DNA from: an uncultured Geobacter sp.
GTDB taxonomy: Bacteria > Desulfobacterota > Desulfuromonadia > Geobacterales > Geobacteraceae
Length of the DNA stretch: 64,000 bases
Direction: 5' to 3'
Assembly: GCA_903925075.1 (NCBI GenBank)
Contig: CAIYDQ010000225.1
Coordinates: 1-64,000 of the forward strand
The notes under the pieces were generated by a model. It was not told the origin of the DNA. It saw nothing but the letters and a program-made list of their open reading frames with translations, and did not search any database. Of the stretch, positions 9,162 to 17,988 are shown piece after piece; positions within the stretch are counted from its first letter, which is position 1, and each line of letters starts with the position of its first letter. Position numbers and translations under genes: made by a program.

Positions 9162-9500
9162 CTACCTGGCGAACCAGAGCAGCAAGGACGAAATAGCGAT
9201 CAGCAGCGACAGCCCGGTGACTATCGACAACATTTTTTGCCTGGCCGACACCACCGTCAAAGTCTTTTCCAGAGTTTGCAGATGATCGGTCGTCTTCAGC
9301 AGCAACGTTTCCAGCTTTTGGTTTTCCTCGTGGATCGCCTTCAACCTCTCGGCAAGGTCGTCCTGCGTCGAAGCCATCAACCTCTCCTTGGCTCGACCGA
9401 CCAAATCGACCACGGCCGGCGCATTCTCCACCACCCTTCCCCAAGGGATCTTTGTCGCCGCAACTTTGACGATCCCCCAGATTATCCCCATGCTGCTCAT
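9162..9500 (-). CDS. Small membrane-anchored coiled-coil protein
   Basis: 112-residue protein of unknown function. After a start MSSMGIIWGIVKV, a charged helical stretch (about residues 40-85, rich in Leu, Glu, Lys with heptad spacing) leads to one C-terminal transmembrane segment MLSIVTGLSLLIAISSLLLWF ending in Ala-Arg. It looks like a tail-anchored coiled-coil protein. The ATG at 9498-9500 follows GGGAGGCGAT, which is why the shorter start is preferred over the open frame reaching 9635. It lies 43 bp past the stop of the DUF72 gene on the same strand and may share its transcript. Confidence 0.75.
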   Translation of the reverse strand: MSSMGIIWGIVKVAATKIPWGRVVENAPAVVDLVGRAKERLMASTQDDLAERLKAIHEENQKLETLLLKTTDHLQTLEKTLTVVSARQKMLSIVTGLSLLIAISSLLLWFAR

Positions 9501-9543
9501 ATCGCCTCCCTGTTGGTTCCAATGCCTGCCTGCCGTGAATGGA

Positions 9544-10254
9544 TCATCCGCCCAGCTGGCCGGCCAATTCAAGAAAGCGCCTGGCAAGCAGCGGCCCCTT
9601 GCCGCCGTCTTCGTGTTTGAAGAAGACGAAGGCATCCCGCCACTGCTGGCTCAGCACCAGCTTCGCCCACTTTTTCAGTTCTTCATCAGGGTAATCCGGG
9701 AGCCGCAGCCGCAGATACCCCCAATCGGACGTCGCCACCAGAGGGGTCTCCAGATCGTTCTCCGCCTCGGCCACGCAGAGCGCCGCCTGATGGCGCCGCA
9801 GGAGGTCGAAGACTTCCTCATCGAACCAGGATTGATGTCGGAACTCGATGGCGATCCGGCGCTGCCCGGGGAACAAGGCCAGAAAATCCCGCAGCAGCGG
9901 CAGATCCTTCTTCAGGCTCGGCGGCAACTGGAACAGCAGCGCGCCCAGACGATCGCGCAGCGTCCCCGCAACCTCAAGCAGATAGGAGACGGAATCGTCC
10001 ACCTCCTTTAGCCGCTGCAGGTGAGTGATCCGCTGCGGAGCCTTCAGCACGAACCTGAAGTCGCTCGGCACCGCGTCGGCCCAGTTCTCAAGGACCGACA
10101 CCTGTGGCATGCGATGGAAGGTGTTGTTGATTTCCACCGTTCGGAACTGCTCGCCGTAATAGTGGAGCATCTGCTTGGCAGGGAGATCTTCAGGGTAGAA
10201 ACTTCCCTTCCACTCCGGATAGGAAAAGCCGCTGGTGCCGACGTAAAGGTTCAT
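9544..10254 (-). CDS. DUF72 (YecE-like) protein
   Basis: 236-residue protein of the DUF72 family, predicted TIM-barrel proteins of unsettled function. Diagnostic stretches are YVGTSGFSYPEWKGSFYPE at the N-terminus, the NNTFHRMP segment, the LLFQLPPSLKKD motif, AIEFRHQSWF and the WGYLRLRLPDY and FVFFKHEDGGKGP strands towards the end. The ATG at 10252-10254 has GAGG six bases upstream. It is the first gene of a likely two-gene unit with the small coiled-coil gene at 9162-9500. Family membership is clear; no reaction can be given. Confidence 0.9.
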   Translation of the reverse strand: MNLYVGTSGFSYPEWKGSFYPEDLPAKQMLHYYGEQFRTVEINNTFHRMPQVSVLENWADAVPSDFRFVLKAPQRITHLQRLKEVDDSVSYLLEVAGTLRDRLGALLFQLPPSLKKDLPLLRDFLALFPGQRRIAIEFRHQSWFDEEVFDLLRRHQAALCVAEAENDLETPLVATSDWGYLRLRLPDYPDEELKKWAKLVLSQQWRDAFVFFKHEDGGKGPLLARRFLELAGQLGG

Positions 10255-10337
10255 AATCGCCTCATGATGGGGCGCAAGAAGCTGCGACCCGCCATCCACT
10301 TATACATCAGGAGGAAGGCATAACAAGCGGCTCATGT

Positions 10338-10375
10338 GAAAAGGCGGAACCAGCCATCCCGGTCCCGCCTTTTTT
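10338..10375. terminator. Bidirectional intrinsic terminator
   Basis: AAAAGGCGGAACC pairs with GGTCCCGCCTTTT around CAGCCATCC with one mismatch. It lies past the stop of rnd on the minus strand and ahead of the DUF72 gene; a T run is present on both strands. Confidence 0.7.
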
Positions 10376-10455
10376 AACTCTCATTCAACCCTTTTCCGGA
10401 CGGCGTCTCCGCCGACGTGCAGCGTTTCCCGCCGCCCTGCTCCGCTCTTGCCGAT

Positions 10456-11619
10456 TCAGGCGATCAACCCGTTCAGCTCCTCGCCGAAGGCTTCCCGCTG
10501 CCAGCGTTTCAGCAGGGACAACTGCGGGGGCCCCGGCTCGGCCAGCGCCTCAAGCAGCGTGTTGTTGGCGACCAGACCGACCCCCAACCCCAATTGCGTG
10601 GATTTCGCCTCCCTCCACAGCTTCAACCTCTTGACCCGTTCGTCCTGAAGCCTGTCCAGTACCGGCCGGCGACCGGACTGCATCTGCGGCAGCTTGTCCT
10701 GAGGCACGGCCAGACCGGCGGCAACGGCTTGCAGCAATCCTCGCCCCAGCCTCTCGATCAGCTTGGACGACATGGTGTGGATGCCTACCAGCTCGAAATT
10801 GGAGCGGGGCTGCTTCTCCGCCAACTCGCGCAGCAGGTCGTTGCTGAGTATTCTAAAGGGAGGGACGTCGGCGTTGCGCGCCTTCTCGTCCCTGAAACGG
10901 AGCAGTTCCTCAAGGACGGCCAGTTCCCGGGGCTTCATCTTGTTGGCGCCCTTGAAGCGCAGGCACATCAACTCTCCCTCGCGGGAAGCGGACCTGACCC
11001 CCGCGACCAGTTCGGACTCCTCCTCCACCCAGGCAAGCCTTCCCTTGGCGGTCAGTTCGGCCTCCAATTGACGATAGAGGCTGATCAGCAGCGAGGTGTC
11101 CTTCATGGCGTACTCCATCATCTCCGGGGACAAGGGACGCTTGCTCCAATCGGCCTTCTGGTAGCGCTTGTCCAACTCGACGCCGAATCTCTTCTTCAGC
11201 AAGGCCGCCAAGCCGAACTCGCTCTCGCCCAGGAACTGGCTGGCGATCATGGTGTCGAACAGGTTCACCACCGTGATGCCGAAGTCGCGGTACAAGGAGC
11301 GCATGTCGTAGTCCGCGCCGTGGAAGATCTTTTTGATGGAGGGGTTGGCGAAGATGGGGGCCAGTGCTTTCACATCGAGGGGCGCCAGCGGATCGATCAG
11401 GCGGGTCTCGGATAGGGAGGAAACCTGAATGAGGCAGACCTTCTCCGTGTAGTGGTGCAGTGAGTCCGCCTCCAGGTCGAAGGCCAGAATCGACTCCGAA
11501 GAGAGTCGCTCAACAAGCTGGTTTAAAGAATTCTGGTCGATGACCAGATGTGCCTCAGCGGGATTGGTCCCGTTAGTATCGTTGTGCAAAAGTAGCCATC
11601 CGTTTCCGCATCTAAGCAT
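10456..11619 (-). CDS. rnd: Ribonuclease D
   Basis: 387-residue 3'-5' exoribonuclease of the DEDD family, acting in 3' maturation of tRNA and small RNA. The exonuclease domain shows motif I AFDLEADSLHHY, motif II IFHGADYDMRSL with LFDTMIAS, and motif III YAMKDTSLL. An HRDC domain follows at about residues 225-300 (KPRELAVLEELLRFRDEKA). A degenerate second helical domain ends the protein, as in E. coli RNase D. The ATG at 11617-11619 has no clear ribosome site, and TTG ten codons in or a later codon near VIDQNSL could be the true start. It stands 137 bp downstream of hisC on the same strand. Confidence 0.92.
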   Translation of the reverse strand: MLRCGNGWLLLHNDTNGTNPAEAHLVIDQNSLNQLVERLSSESILAFDLEADSLHHYTEKVCLIQVSSLSETRLIDPLAPLDVKALAPIFANPSIKKIFHGADYDMRSLYRDFGITVVNLFDTMIASQFLGESEFGLAALLKKRFGVELDKRYQKADWSKRPLSPEMMEYAMKDTSLLISLYRQLEAELTAKGRLAWVEEESELVAGVRSASREGELMCLRFKGANKMKPRELAVLEELLRFRDEKARNADVPPFRILSNDLLRELAEKQPRSNFELVGIHTMSSKLIERLGRGLLQAVAAGLAVPQDKLPQMQSGRRPVLDRLQDERVKRLKLWREAKSTQLGLGVGLVANNTLLEALAEPGPPQLSLLKRWQREAFGEELNGLIA

Positions 11620-11755
11620 GCATTGTGTTGATTTGTCGATTGTTACAAGGCCGCTGCCACCACGGCAGCGGTTAGAACCTTACAACCTTTTATCGGCTTC
11701 TTCAAGCAGAATCGCCCGAATGTTAAAAAACCTTTTGTTTCCCGTTCCCGATTCG

Positions 11756-12802
11756 TCAGCAAGCGATCTCGCGCAGCGCCTGCACGGTCCGCTCCATCTC
11801 CTCTTGGGTGCCGATGGTAATCCGGAGCCCTTGGGCGAGTTTCGGGTCGCTGAAGTGGCGCACCAGTATCCGGCGATCGTACAGCCCCTGGTAGACCTTG
11901 GCGCCGTCTCGATCGGGCGGGGTGGCGAAGACGTAGTTGCCGCTGGAAGGGATCACCTGGTAGCCGATCTTTCTCAGCTCGGCGCTGAACCAGCCGCGAG
12001 TCGCCTTGATTTTGCCGACGCACTCCAGGAAATACTCCTGATCGCCCAGCGCCGCAACCGCCGCGGCCTGCGCCAGACGATCCAGGTTATAGTGGTCGCG
12101 TATCTTGTCGAGCGCCGCGATCACCTCGGGCCTTGCTATCGCCATGCCCAGACGCATGCCGGCCAGGGCGTAACTCTTGGACAGGGAGCGCGTCACCACC
12201 ACGTTGTCCAGCGAGCGCACCAGGTCAAGAGAGTCTTCCTCGGCAAAATCGGCGTAGGTCTCGTCGATCACCAGCACGCCGCTGATCCTTCCGGCCAACT
12301 CGGCCATATAGCGCTGGCTGTAGGTAAAGCCCAGCGGCGCGTTCGGGTTGGTCAGGAAGAAGAGCCGGCAGTCGTAGGGCTCGGGAATGTCTTCCGGCTC
12401 GAACTGCTCCGTCAGCCCGAAAGTCCGCACCCGCGCGCCCTGGACCTCCGCCAACGTGCCGTAATAGGAGTAGGAGGGATGGACATAGGCGATTTCCTCC
12501 CCCTCGCCAGCAAAGGCGCGGATCAGGTTGTTCAGCACCTCGTCCGAGCCGTTGGCCATGATGATCCAGGAGGGGTCGAAGCCGTACAGCCGCCCCGCCT
12601 CCTCGCGCGCGAGCCGGCTGGCCGCGTCCGGATAGCGCCGCAGCCCGTCCCCCGCCTCCCTGGCAATCGCCTCGAAGACCCTGGGCGAGGGAGGATAGGC
12701 GTTTTCATTGGTGTTCAGCTTGATGTAGGAAGCGATGTCCTCCGGTTGAAAACCGGGAACGTAACCGGCCATCTCTGCGATGTTTTTCCGCAGGGTGATC
12801 AT
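11756..12802 (-). CDS. hisC: Histidinol-phosphate aminotransferase
   Basis: 348-residue PLP enzyme that transaminates imidazole acetol phosphate to L-histidinol phosphate in histidine biosynthesis. It has the family opening [13 protein letters not shown], the [14 protein letters not shown] segment, [18 protein letters not shown] and the PLP lysine in [16 protein letters not shown] (about residues 203-218). It ends in [18 protein letters not shown], typical of HisC. It lies 74 bp downstream of mqnC on the same strand. Its place at the end of a menaquinone operon rather than in a his operon is worth noting, but the motifs point to HisC. Confidence 0.95.
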   Translation of the reverse strand: MITLRKNIAEMAGYVPGFQPEDIASYIKLNTNENAYPPSPRVFEAIAREAGDGLRRYPDAASRLAREEAGRLYGFDPSWIIMANGSDEVLNNLIRAFAGEGEEIAYVHPSYSYYGTLAEVQGARVRTFGLTEQFEPEDIPEPYDCRLFFLTNPNAPLGFTYSQRYMAELAGRISGVLVIDETYADFAEEDSLDLVRSLDNVVVTRSLSKSYALAGMRLGMAIARPEVIAALDKIRDHYNLDRLAQAAAVAALGDQEYFLECVGKIKATRGWFSAELRKIGYQVIPSSGNYVFATPPDRDGAKVYQGLYDRRILVRHFSDPKLAQGLRITIGTQEEMERTVQALREIAC

Positions 12803-12876
12803 GGCGACTCCTTTGCCGTTCTTTGGGTTGAAGAAGACTATAAACGGAAACGTGGAAGAAAGTCAAAGAAATGGAG

Positions 12877-13941
12877 TCAATACCGCTCCAGCTCCCGATA
12901 CAAGGTGCTGCGCCGGACGGGGATGAATCCGGCATCCCGGATCAGTCCGATCATCTCCTCGCGCGACATCCGGAACATGCAACCCGCGGCGGCCACCACG
13001 TTTTCCTCGAGCATGGTCCCCCCCAGGTCGTTGGCGCCGAAAAACAGCGCGACCTGCGCCATCTTCGCCCCCTGGGTCACCCAGCTTGCCTGCAGGTTGG
13101 CGATGTTGCTCAAGACGATCCTGGAGAGGGCGAGCACCTTGAGATACTCGACGCCGGTGGCGCTGCCGCCGCCAAGCTCGGTGTTGCCCGGCTGGTAGGT
13201 CCAGGGGATGAAGGCGGTAAAACTTCCTCCTTCATCCTGCAGGGCGCGGACCCGCATCAAATGCTCGACCACGTCTTCCGGGCGCTCGCGGCTGCCGAAC
13301 ATCATGGTGGCGGTGGTGGGCATCCCCAGGCGAGCCGCTTCGCGCATCACCTCCGCCCACCCCTGCCAGCCGATTTTCTTGGGCGAGATCTCGGCCCGGA
13401 CGCTGTCCACCAGGATCTCGGCCCCGCCCCCGGGAATGGAATCGAGGCCCGCCGCCTTGAGGCGGACCAGCGCATCCTTGATGGAAAGCCCCGAAAGCTT
13501 GGCGATGTGGGTGACCTCCGCCGGCGACAGGGAATGGTTTTGCAGCCCCGGGAAGCGGCTCTTGATCTGCCTGAAGAGCTCCTCGAAGTACTCGATGCCG
13601 AGCGCCGGGTGGAGTCCCCCCTGCATCAGCAGCTGCGTCCCGCCTTGCGAAGTCAGCTCCTCGATCTTCGCCATGATCTCGGACGTTTGCAGAAGATAGG
13701 CATCCTCGGCGCCGAAGTCGCGATAAAACGCGCAGAACTTGCACTTCGACTCGCAGACGTTGGTGTAGTTGACGTTTCTGTCCACCACGAAACTGACGCA
13801 GCGTTCGGGATGCAGGCGGCGCCTGATGGAGTCCGCCAGCCTGCCGACCGCCAACAGATCCCCCTCGGTCAGGCACCAAAGCGCCTCCTCGGAGTTAATT
13901 TCTTCGCCGGCGGTTATCTTTTCGGTGATTTTCTTGAGCAT
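12877..13941 (-). CDS. mqnC: Cyclic dehypoxanthinyl futalosine synthase (radical SAM)
   Basis: 354-residue radical SAM enzyme of the futalosine route to menaquinone; it cyclises dehypoxanthinyl futalosine. The 4Fe-4S site is CESKCKFC (CxxxCxxC, about residues 64-71) after NVNYTNV. Other marks are LLMQGGLHP, the SIPGGGAEIL motif, ATMMFGSRE and FIPWTYQPGNTELGG, which separate MqnC from MqnE. The gene is 13 bp downstream of mqnE, its close paralogue, and both end in the same TLYRELE/RVY pattern. Together with mqnP upstream they form a menaquinone operon. Menaquinone is the usual respiratory quinone of Geobacter-type bacteria. Confidence 0.95.
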   Translation of the reverse strand: MLKKITEKITAGEEINSEEALWCLTEGDLLAVGRLADSIRRRLHPERCVSFVVDRNVNYTNVCESKCKFCAFYRDFGAEDAYLLQTSEIMAKIEELTSQGGTQLLMQGGLHPALGIEYFEELFRQIKSRFPGLQNHSLSPAEVTHIAKLSGLSIKDALVRLKAAGLDSIPGGGAEILVDSVRAEISPKKIGWQGWAEVMREAARLGMPTTATMMFGSRERPEDVVEHLMRVRALQDEGGSFTAFIPWTYQPGNTELGGGSATGVEYLKVLALSRIVLSNIANLQASWVTQGAKMAQVALFFGANDLGGTMLEENVVAAAGCMFRMSREEMIGLIRDAGFIPVRRSTLYRELERY

Positions 13942-13954
13942 TTCTCGTCGGCCT

Positions 13955-15034
13955 CTAGTAAACCCGCAGCTCGCGGTAAAGGGTGTCCCTTTCCACCGGG
14001 GTGCGCCCGGCTTTTTTGATCATGGAGACGATGGCGTCGCGGCTCATGGCCTGCGGGGTGTCGGCCCCCGCCTCGTGGCCGATCCGCTCCTCCACGACCG
14101 TGCCGTCCAGGTCGTTCACGCCGAAAGCCAGCGAGACCTGGGCGATTTTTTCCCCGAGCATCACCCAATAGGCCTTGATGTTGGCGAAATTGTCCAGATA
14201 GATGCGAGAGATCGCCAGGGTCCTCAGATCGTCCACCCCGCAGCTGCCGCCGCCGGGAATCTTCAACTGGGAATGTTCCGGCTGGAAGGCCAGGGGAATG
14301 AAGACCTGGAAGCCGCCGGTCCTGTCCTGCAACTCGCGCAGCTGGCGCATGTGGTCCACCCGGTCGGCGGCGCTCTCCAGGTGGCCGTAGAGCATGGTGG
14401 CGTTCGACTTCAGTCCCGCCTGGTGCACCTGCTCCATGATGGCGAGCCAAGCCGCGCCGCTGATCTTTTCCGGGCAAAGCTGGTTTCGGACAGCGGGCGC
14501 GAAGATCTCCGCGCCGCCGCCGGGAAGCGAGCCGAGGCCGGCCCCGATCAAGCACTCCAAGGTCTTAGGAATCGAGAGGGCTGCTAGTTCGGCAAGGTAG
14601 GCGATCTCCACCGCGGTGAAGGCCTTGACATGCAACTGCGGGGATACGCCCCTGATGGTGCGCAGCATCTCCAGATAGAACTCGAAGGGGAGATCGGGGT
14701 GCAGCCCCCCCACCACGTGAATCTCGGTAGCGCCTTGACTAAACGCCTCTTCGGCTCTCCCCCGGATCTCGTCCAGGGTCATCAGATAGGCGCCGGGCTG
14801 GTCGGCCGTGCGGGAAAAGGCGCAGAAGCGGCAGCGGTTCACGCAGATATTGGTGTGGTTGATATGGCGATTGACGTTGAAAAAGACCCGGCGGCCGTTG
14901 CGCCTCTCGTTCAAAGTCTGGGCCAGTTCGCCCAGTTCTAAAAGGTCCTCGTGTTGGAACAGGAAAAGCGCTTCCGCTTCGTCGATCCTGCCGCCGGCGA
15001 GGACCTTTTCCGATATCGATGCAAAGGTGGTCAT
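13955..15034 (-). CDS. mqnE: Aminofutalosine synthase (radical SAM)
   Basis: 359-residue radical SAM enzyme that joins SAM-derived adenosyl to 3-[(1-carboxyvinyl)oxy]benzoate, giving 6-amino-6-deoxyfutalosine, the first nucleoside of the futalosine pathway. The cluster motif is CVNRCRFC after INHTNI; VVGGLHPDLPF, SLPGGGAEIF, ATMLYGH and FIPLAFQPEHSQL follow in the order typical of MqnE. It lies between mqnP (upstream, 213 bp away) and mqnC (13 bp downstream). The ATG at 15032-15034 follows TTTTCAAATGGGACTCAC, where GGGA is a weak ribosome site. The assignment against MqnC rests on the PLAFQPEHS motif. Confidence 0.95.
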   Translation of the reverse strand: MTTFASISEKVLAGGRIDEAEALFLFQHEDLLELGELAQTLNERRNGRRVFFNVNRHINHTNICVNRCRFCAFSRTADQPGAYLMTLDEIRGRAEEAFSQGATEIHVVGGLHPDLPFEFYLEMLRTIRGVSPQLHVKAFTAVEIAYLAELAALSIPKTLECLIGAGLGSLPGGGAEIFAPAVRNQLCPEKISGAAWLAIMEQVHQAGLKSNATMLYGHLESAADRVDHMRQLRELQDRTGGFQVFIPLAFQPEHSQLKIPGGGSCGVDDLRTLAISRIYLDNFANIKAYWVMLGEKIAQVSLAFGVNDLDGTVVEERIGHEAGADTPQAMSRDAIVSMIKKAGRTPVERDTLYRELRVY

Positions 15035-15109
15035 GTGAGTCCCATTTGAAAATTGGAATGCAATCTAAATATACCGGGGGCCTGTATAAAATTCACCGGC
15101 AGACGGTTT

Positions 15110-15180
15110 GGCAGCTCCCCCCCGGCGGGGGCGACGATTAGCTCCTCCCCCCAGCGGGGGGAGGTTGGGAGGGGGGAAGC
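15110..15180. repeat. G/C-rich palindromic repeats
   Basis: Two adjacent hairpins, GCTCCCCCCCGGCGGGGGC (about 15113-15132) and CCTCCCCCCAGCGGGGGGAGG (about 15144-15164), then GGGAGGGGGG. A close relative of the second hairpin ends the lipoprotein gene at 43948-43969, so this is a dispersed palindrome. It lies in the 213 bp gap between mqnP and mqnE and may act as an attenuator or processing site. Confidence 0.6.
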
Positions 15181-15247
15181 ATCTGCGGTTAACGCGTCGT
15201 CCGGTCCGCTCAACGCCTGCGTCGAGGGAAGGCGAAACGCCCATGTC

Positions 15248-16114
15248 TCACGTGGCGCCTTTCAAGGTGTCGAAAAGAGTGGCGAGAAAGAGGGTCACGC
15301 TGATGTAGCCGTTCATGTTGAAAAAGGCGGCGTCCAGCCGGTCGAGGTTGCCGCCGCGCAAAAGCAGGTGCTCGTACAGCAGCATACCGCAGGTTGCTAT
15401 GAGGCCGGCAAGGAAAAACGGCCCCAGGTGAAACGCGAGGTAGAGCGCGGCGAGAAATCCGCATGCCGCCAGATGAAAGGCGCGGGCGGTCCAAAGCGAG
15501 CCGGCGACCCCCAGCTTGGCGGGAATCGAGTGCAGCCCGCTTTGCCGGTCGAAATCGAGGTCCTGCAGCGCGTAGAGGATGTCGAAACCGGCCACCCAGA
15601 ACAGGACGGCCAGCGCCAGCAGGTAGGCGGGGAGACCCGCCTCGCCGCGGATGGCGATCCAGGCGCCCAGCGGCGCGCCCGCCAGGCAGATGCCGAGCAC
15701 CACGTGCGCCAGCGCCGTGAAGCGCTTGCAATAGGAATAGAGCAGGATGAAGCCGAGCGCCACCGGCGAGAGATAGAGGCAAAGCGGGTTCAGCATGTTG
15801 CCGGCGAAAATCATCAGCAGCACGGAAAGTGCGATGAAGACCAGCACCGCGCCCCGTCCCAGCAGTCCCGCGGGAATGGCGCGACCGGCGGTGCGCGGGT
15901 TCCTGCCGTCGATCTCCGCGTCGATCACCCGGTTGAGTCCCATGGCGGCGGTGCGCGCCCCGACCATGGCGCAGACGATCCAGCCGGCCTGGGAGAGCGT
16001 CGGCAGGCCGCGGGCCGCAAGCAGCGCGGCGGTGAAGGCGAAGGGGAGCGCGAAGATCGTGTGGGAGAACTTGATCATTTCCAGGAAGACCCGCACCCTG
16101 GCGTATAGTGACAT
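15248..16114 (-). CDS. mqnP: UbiA-family polyprenyltransferase of menaquinone synthesis
   Basis: 288-residue integral membrane prenyltransferase with about eight hydrophobic helices. The first aspartate-rich motif is NRVIDAEIDGRNPRTAGRAIPAG (Asn-x-x-x-Asp-x-x-x-Asp, about residues 64-72) and the second is DLDFDRQSGLHSIPAKLG. It attaches the polyprenyl tail to 1,4-dihydroxy-6-naphthoate in the futalosine pathway, or to 4-hydroxybenzoate in the ubiquinone route; the mqnE-mqnC neighbours favour the former. The ATG at 16112-16114 with CAGGAGTTGAA upstream is chosen over an ATG eight codons earlier. It appears to head the operon mqnP-mqnE-mqnC-hisC. Confidence 0.9.
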   Translation of the reverse strand: MSLYARVRVFLEMIKFSHTIFALPFAFTAALLAARGLPTLSQAGWIVCAMVGARTAAMGLNRVIDAEIDGRNPRTAGRAIPAGLLGRGAVLVFIALSVLLMIFAGNMLNPLCLYLSPVALGFILLYSYCKRFTALAHVVLGICLAGAPLGAWIAIRGEAGLPAYLLALAVLFWVAGFDILYALQDLDFDRQSGLHSIPAKLGVAGSLWTARAFHLAACGFLAALYLAFHLGPFFLAGLIATCGMLLYEHLLLRGGNLDRLDAAFFNMNGYISVTLFLATLFDTLKGAT

Positions 16115-16246
16115 TTCAACTCCTGCCTGACTGCTCATGGCGACCTTTCCGGCCCCCGTCCGTCAGTCCGTGGGCGCAATAAAATACTTTAAAAGCAAGT
16201 TTTTATCACTTCCAAAGTAACATGACAACGTTTTTGTTCAAAGCGA

Positions 16247-16369
16247 ATGCATACCAGCCGAGCCGCCGTGGACAGACTTCTCGACCCTGGTTCTACCGCC
16301 GTGACGCTTGGCACTATTGCCAAGGCAGCCGCCGCCTTGGGGAAGAATTTGACCTTACGCGTCGGCTGA
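16247..16369 (+). pseudogene. Fragment of an HTH antitoxin
   Basis: A 40-codon frame reads MHTSRAAVDRLLDPGS...VTLGTIAKAAAALGKNLTLRVG, which matches the C-terminal half of XRE-type antitoxins of HigA or related modules (TSR-x-x-x-DRLLDP-x-x-x-x-VTL-x-TL-x-KAA). The N-terminal half and any toxin are missing and no ribosome site precedes it, so this is a relic. It lies 160 bp before tRNA-Pro, at the edge of the accessory region. Confidence 0.6.
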
Positions 16370-16532
16370 GGACAAACTGCTCGCTATAGCGGATATAGCC
16401 CATCTTCCCTGCTCGCCCCTGCTCTTTTTCCATGGTGGCTTCAATTCGTACGTCGGACAAAATGGGCTCTGCGCATTTTTCCATTGACAAAAACCTCCAG
16501 AACAGTTAAACAAATGGCTTCCCGTAATACAC

Positions 16533-16609
16533 CGGAATGTAGCGCAGCCTGGTAGCGCACCTGCTTCGGGAGCAGGGGGCCGGAGGTTCGAATCCTCTCA
16601 TTCCGACCA
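16533..16609 (+). tRNA. tRNA-Pro (anticodon CGG)
   Basis: 77-base cloverleaf with acceptor CGGAATG paired to CATTCCG, D loop AGCCTGGTAGC, anticodon arm CCTGC-TTCGGGA-GCAGG giving anticodon CGG, T arm GAGGTTCGAATCCTC, discriminator A and an encoded CCA. It is followed by an intrinsic terminator. The 3' part, from the anticodon arm on, is repeated in decayed form at 20001-20052, marking it as an integration site. Confidence 0.97.
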
Positions 16610-16617
16610 AAAAAATC

Positions 16618-16650
16618 AAGGCCTTTGGCTCACGCCAAGGGCCTTTTTTT
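16618..16650 (+). terminator. Intrinsic terminator of tRNA-Pro
   Basis: AAGGCCTTTGGC pairs with GCCAAGGGCCTT around TCAC, followed by TTTTTTT. Confidence 0.85.
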
Positions 16651-16689
16651 CTGCCGCTCCGGCCCGATTCCGGTCCACGAAAAAGATTC

Positions 16690-16720
16690 CTCTCCTCTCC
16701 TCTCCTCTCCTCTCCTCGCC
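16690..16720. repeat. TCTCC pentanucleotide repeat
   Basis: About six copies of CTCTC/TCTCC in a row just past the tRNA-Pro terminator. A simple-sequence tract of likely variable length, with no gene across it. Confidence 0.8.
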
Positions 16721-17028
16721 TAGCCTCTGTCAAATCAGCCCCGGACGCCGTCTCGGCTGCTCAAACTCCTTCTCGCAACAATCTTCGGCCAAGCGGCCTC
16801 CGGCTTCCTCCCTCTCCGGTTTCTCCGGCCCTTTTCCGGTACCCCCTCTCGCTGGCAGCCAGCGACACAGGGGTCGGGGTGTGAAACGTCGTGCAGCTTC
16901 ACCAGCCCTGTGGATAGCCACCCTGTTGGGGGAAGAATTCGCCTTGCATCGAAGATGAAATTACCTTAGATTGCCCACAGTAAATCTTCGGCTTGTCTCG
17001 GCACTCCACTAGGAAGCAAAGGAAGGAC

Positions 17029-17919
17029 ATGAAACAGTCAGAAAAGCTTGAGATAGTGGGCTGCACCTTGGGGATTTTGGCCATCTTTACTTTGGCTCAG
17101 TCCTCGTTGCTCAACACCATCGCAATTATCATGGGTTTCAGAATGCTTTTCAGGTTGCGGACGATCTACAAGAAGAACCCGACCGTGGCAGGAATCTATG
17201 TTTCTTCCGACAAGCGCGTATACGTTTCCGATAGCGAGGATGCTCAGTCTACGCCTTTTCAGGTCCAGAACGTCAAATCATCGTCGACAGACTACGAATC
17301 TTTTGTCAGAGATGTTTTTGCCTGCATCCGTAAAGGATATGGGAAGTTCCACCGGCCGGAATTTTTTTTCTGCCCATCACTTGGTGCTCCTTCGCTTTCG
17401 CCCGATTTTTTCAGAGCCCAAGCTTCGCGCTTAGGCATCGGAATATATTCAGCCGATCCTCGTATGTGTGCCGCGAGTGGTGCAAACGTAAATGTGACAG
17501 ACTTTTCGAAGCAGGTCGTGATCGTTGTAAGTAACGACGCTGTCTACTCCTATCTGGTCTTTGCTGCATGTATCTTTCATGGAGAGTCTGTGCCCGTGCC
17601 CAGCAATGGTGAGTGGCATGAAATTTTGGAAAGACAGATATCACGCTTGAAGGCCATCGTCGAACACGACTTGCCACCTCACTTCAAGAGCCTGAATCTA
17701 GATGCCAAAGAATATCAACAGATCCTCGAAGGGTGGCTCGGTCCATGTGGCGAGATACACCTAATCGGACCTCCTGACACAGTGGCCACGGTCAAACGCC
17801 TCGGCCTTAAGATCGCCACAACTTCTGGGGTAGATGATTGCGTTGCGTCCGGTTTGTCGGTCATGATCAAGGGTTTTTCTCAACTCCCGCCAGGTTCCAG
17901 GTTTGAACAAAAGGCTTGA
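17029..17919 (+). CDS. Membrane-anchored protein of unknown function (possible remote MreB/actin-like fold)
   Basis: 296-residue island protein. A hydrophobic stretch near residues 10-36 (TLGILAIFTLAQSS onward) probably anchors it in the membrane; the rest is soluble. I do not recognise the family. The order of segments, with GIYVSSDKRVYV, then FVRDVFACIRKGYG, HRPEFFFCPSLGAP, RLGIGIYSADPRMCAASGA, KQVVIVVSNDAVYS and a late EIHLIGPPDTVATVKRLGLKIA, recalls MreB (RPxxxVCVPVGA, then EEPMAAAIGAG, DIGGGTTEVAV, LTGGG), but the nucleotide-binding glycines and acidic residues are missing. So it could be a degenerate actin-fold protein; that is a guess. The ATG at 17029 has AAGGAAGG upstream. Codon use is more A+T-rich than its neighbours. 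Confidence 0.7.
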   Translation: MKQSEKLEIVGCTLGILAIFTLAQSSLLNTIAIIMGFRMLFRLRTIYKKNPTVAGIYVSSDKRVYVSDSEDAQSTPFQVQNVKSSSTDYESFVRDVFACIRKGYGKFHRPEFFFCPSLGAPSLSPDFFRAQASRLGIGIYSADPRMCAASGANVNVTDFSKQVVIVVSNDAVYSYLVFAACIFHGESVPVPSNGEWHEILERQISRLKAIVEHDLPPHFKSLNLDAKEYQQILEGWLGPCGEIHLIGPPDTVATVKRLGLKIATTSGVDDCVASGLSVMIKGFSQLPPGSRFEQKA

Positions 17920-17988
17920 CGTAACCTTGCGCCGAAGGAGTTGTGGGAAAATGTTCCTCCTGCCTCAGTTCGAGGCAGGAGGAAATGA

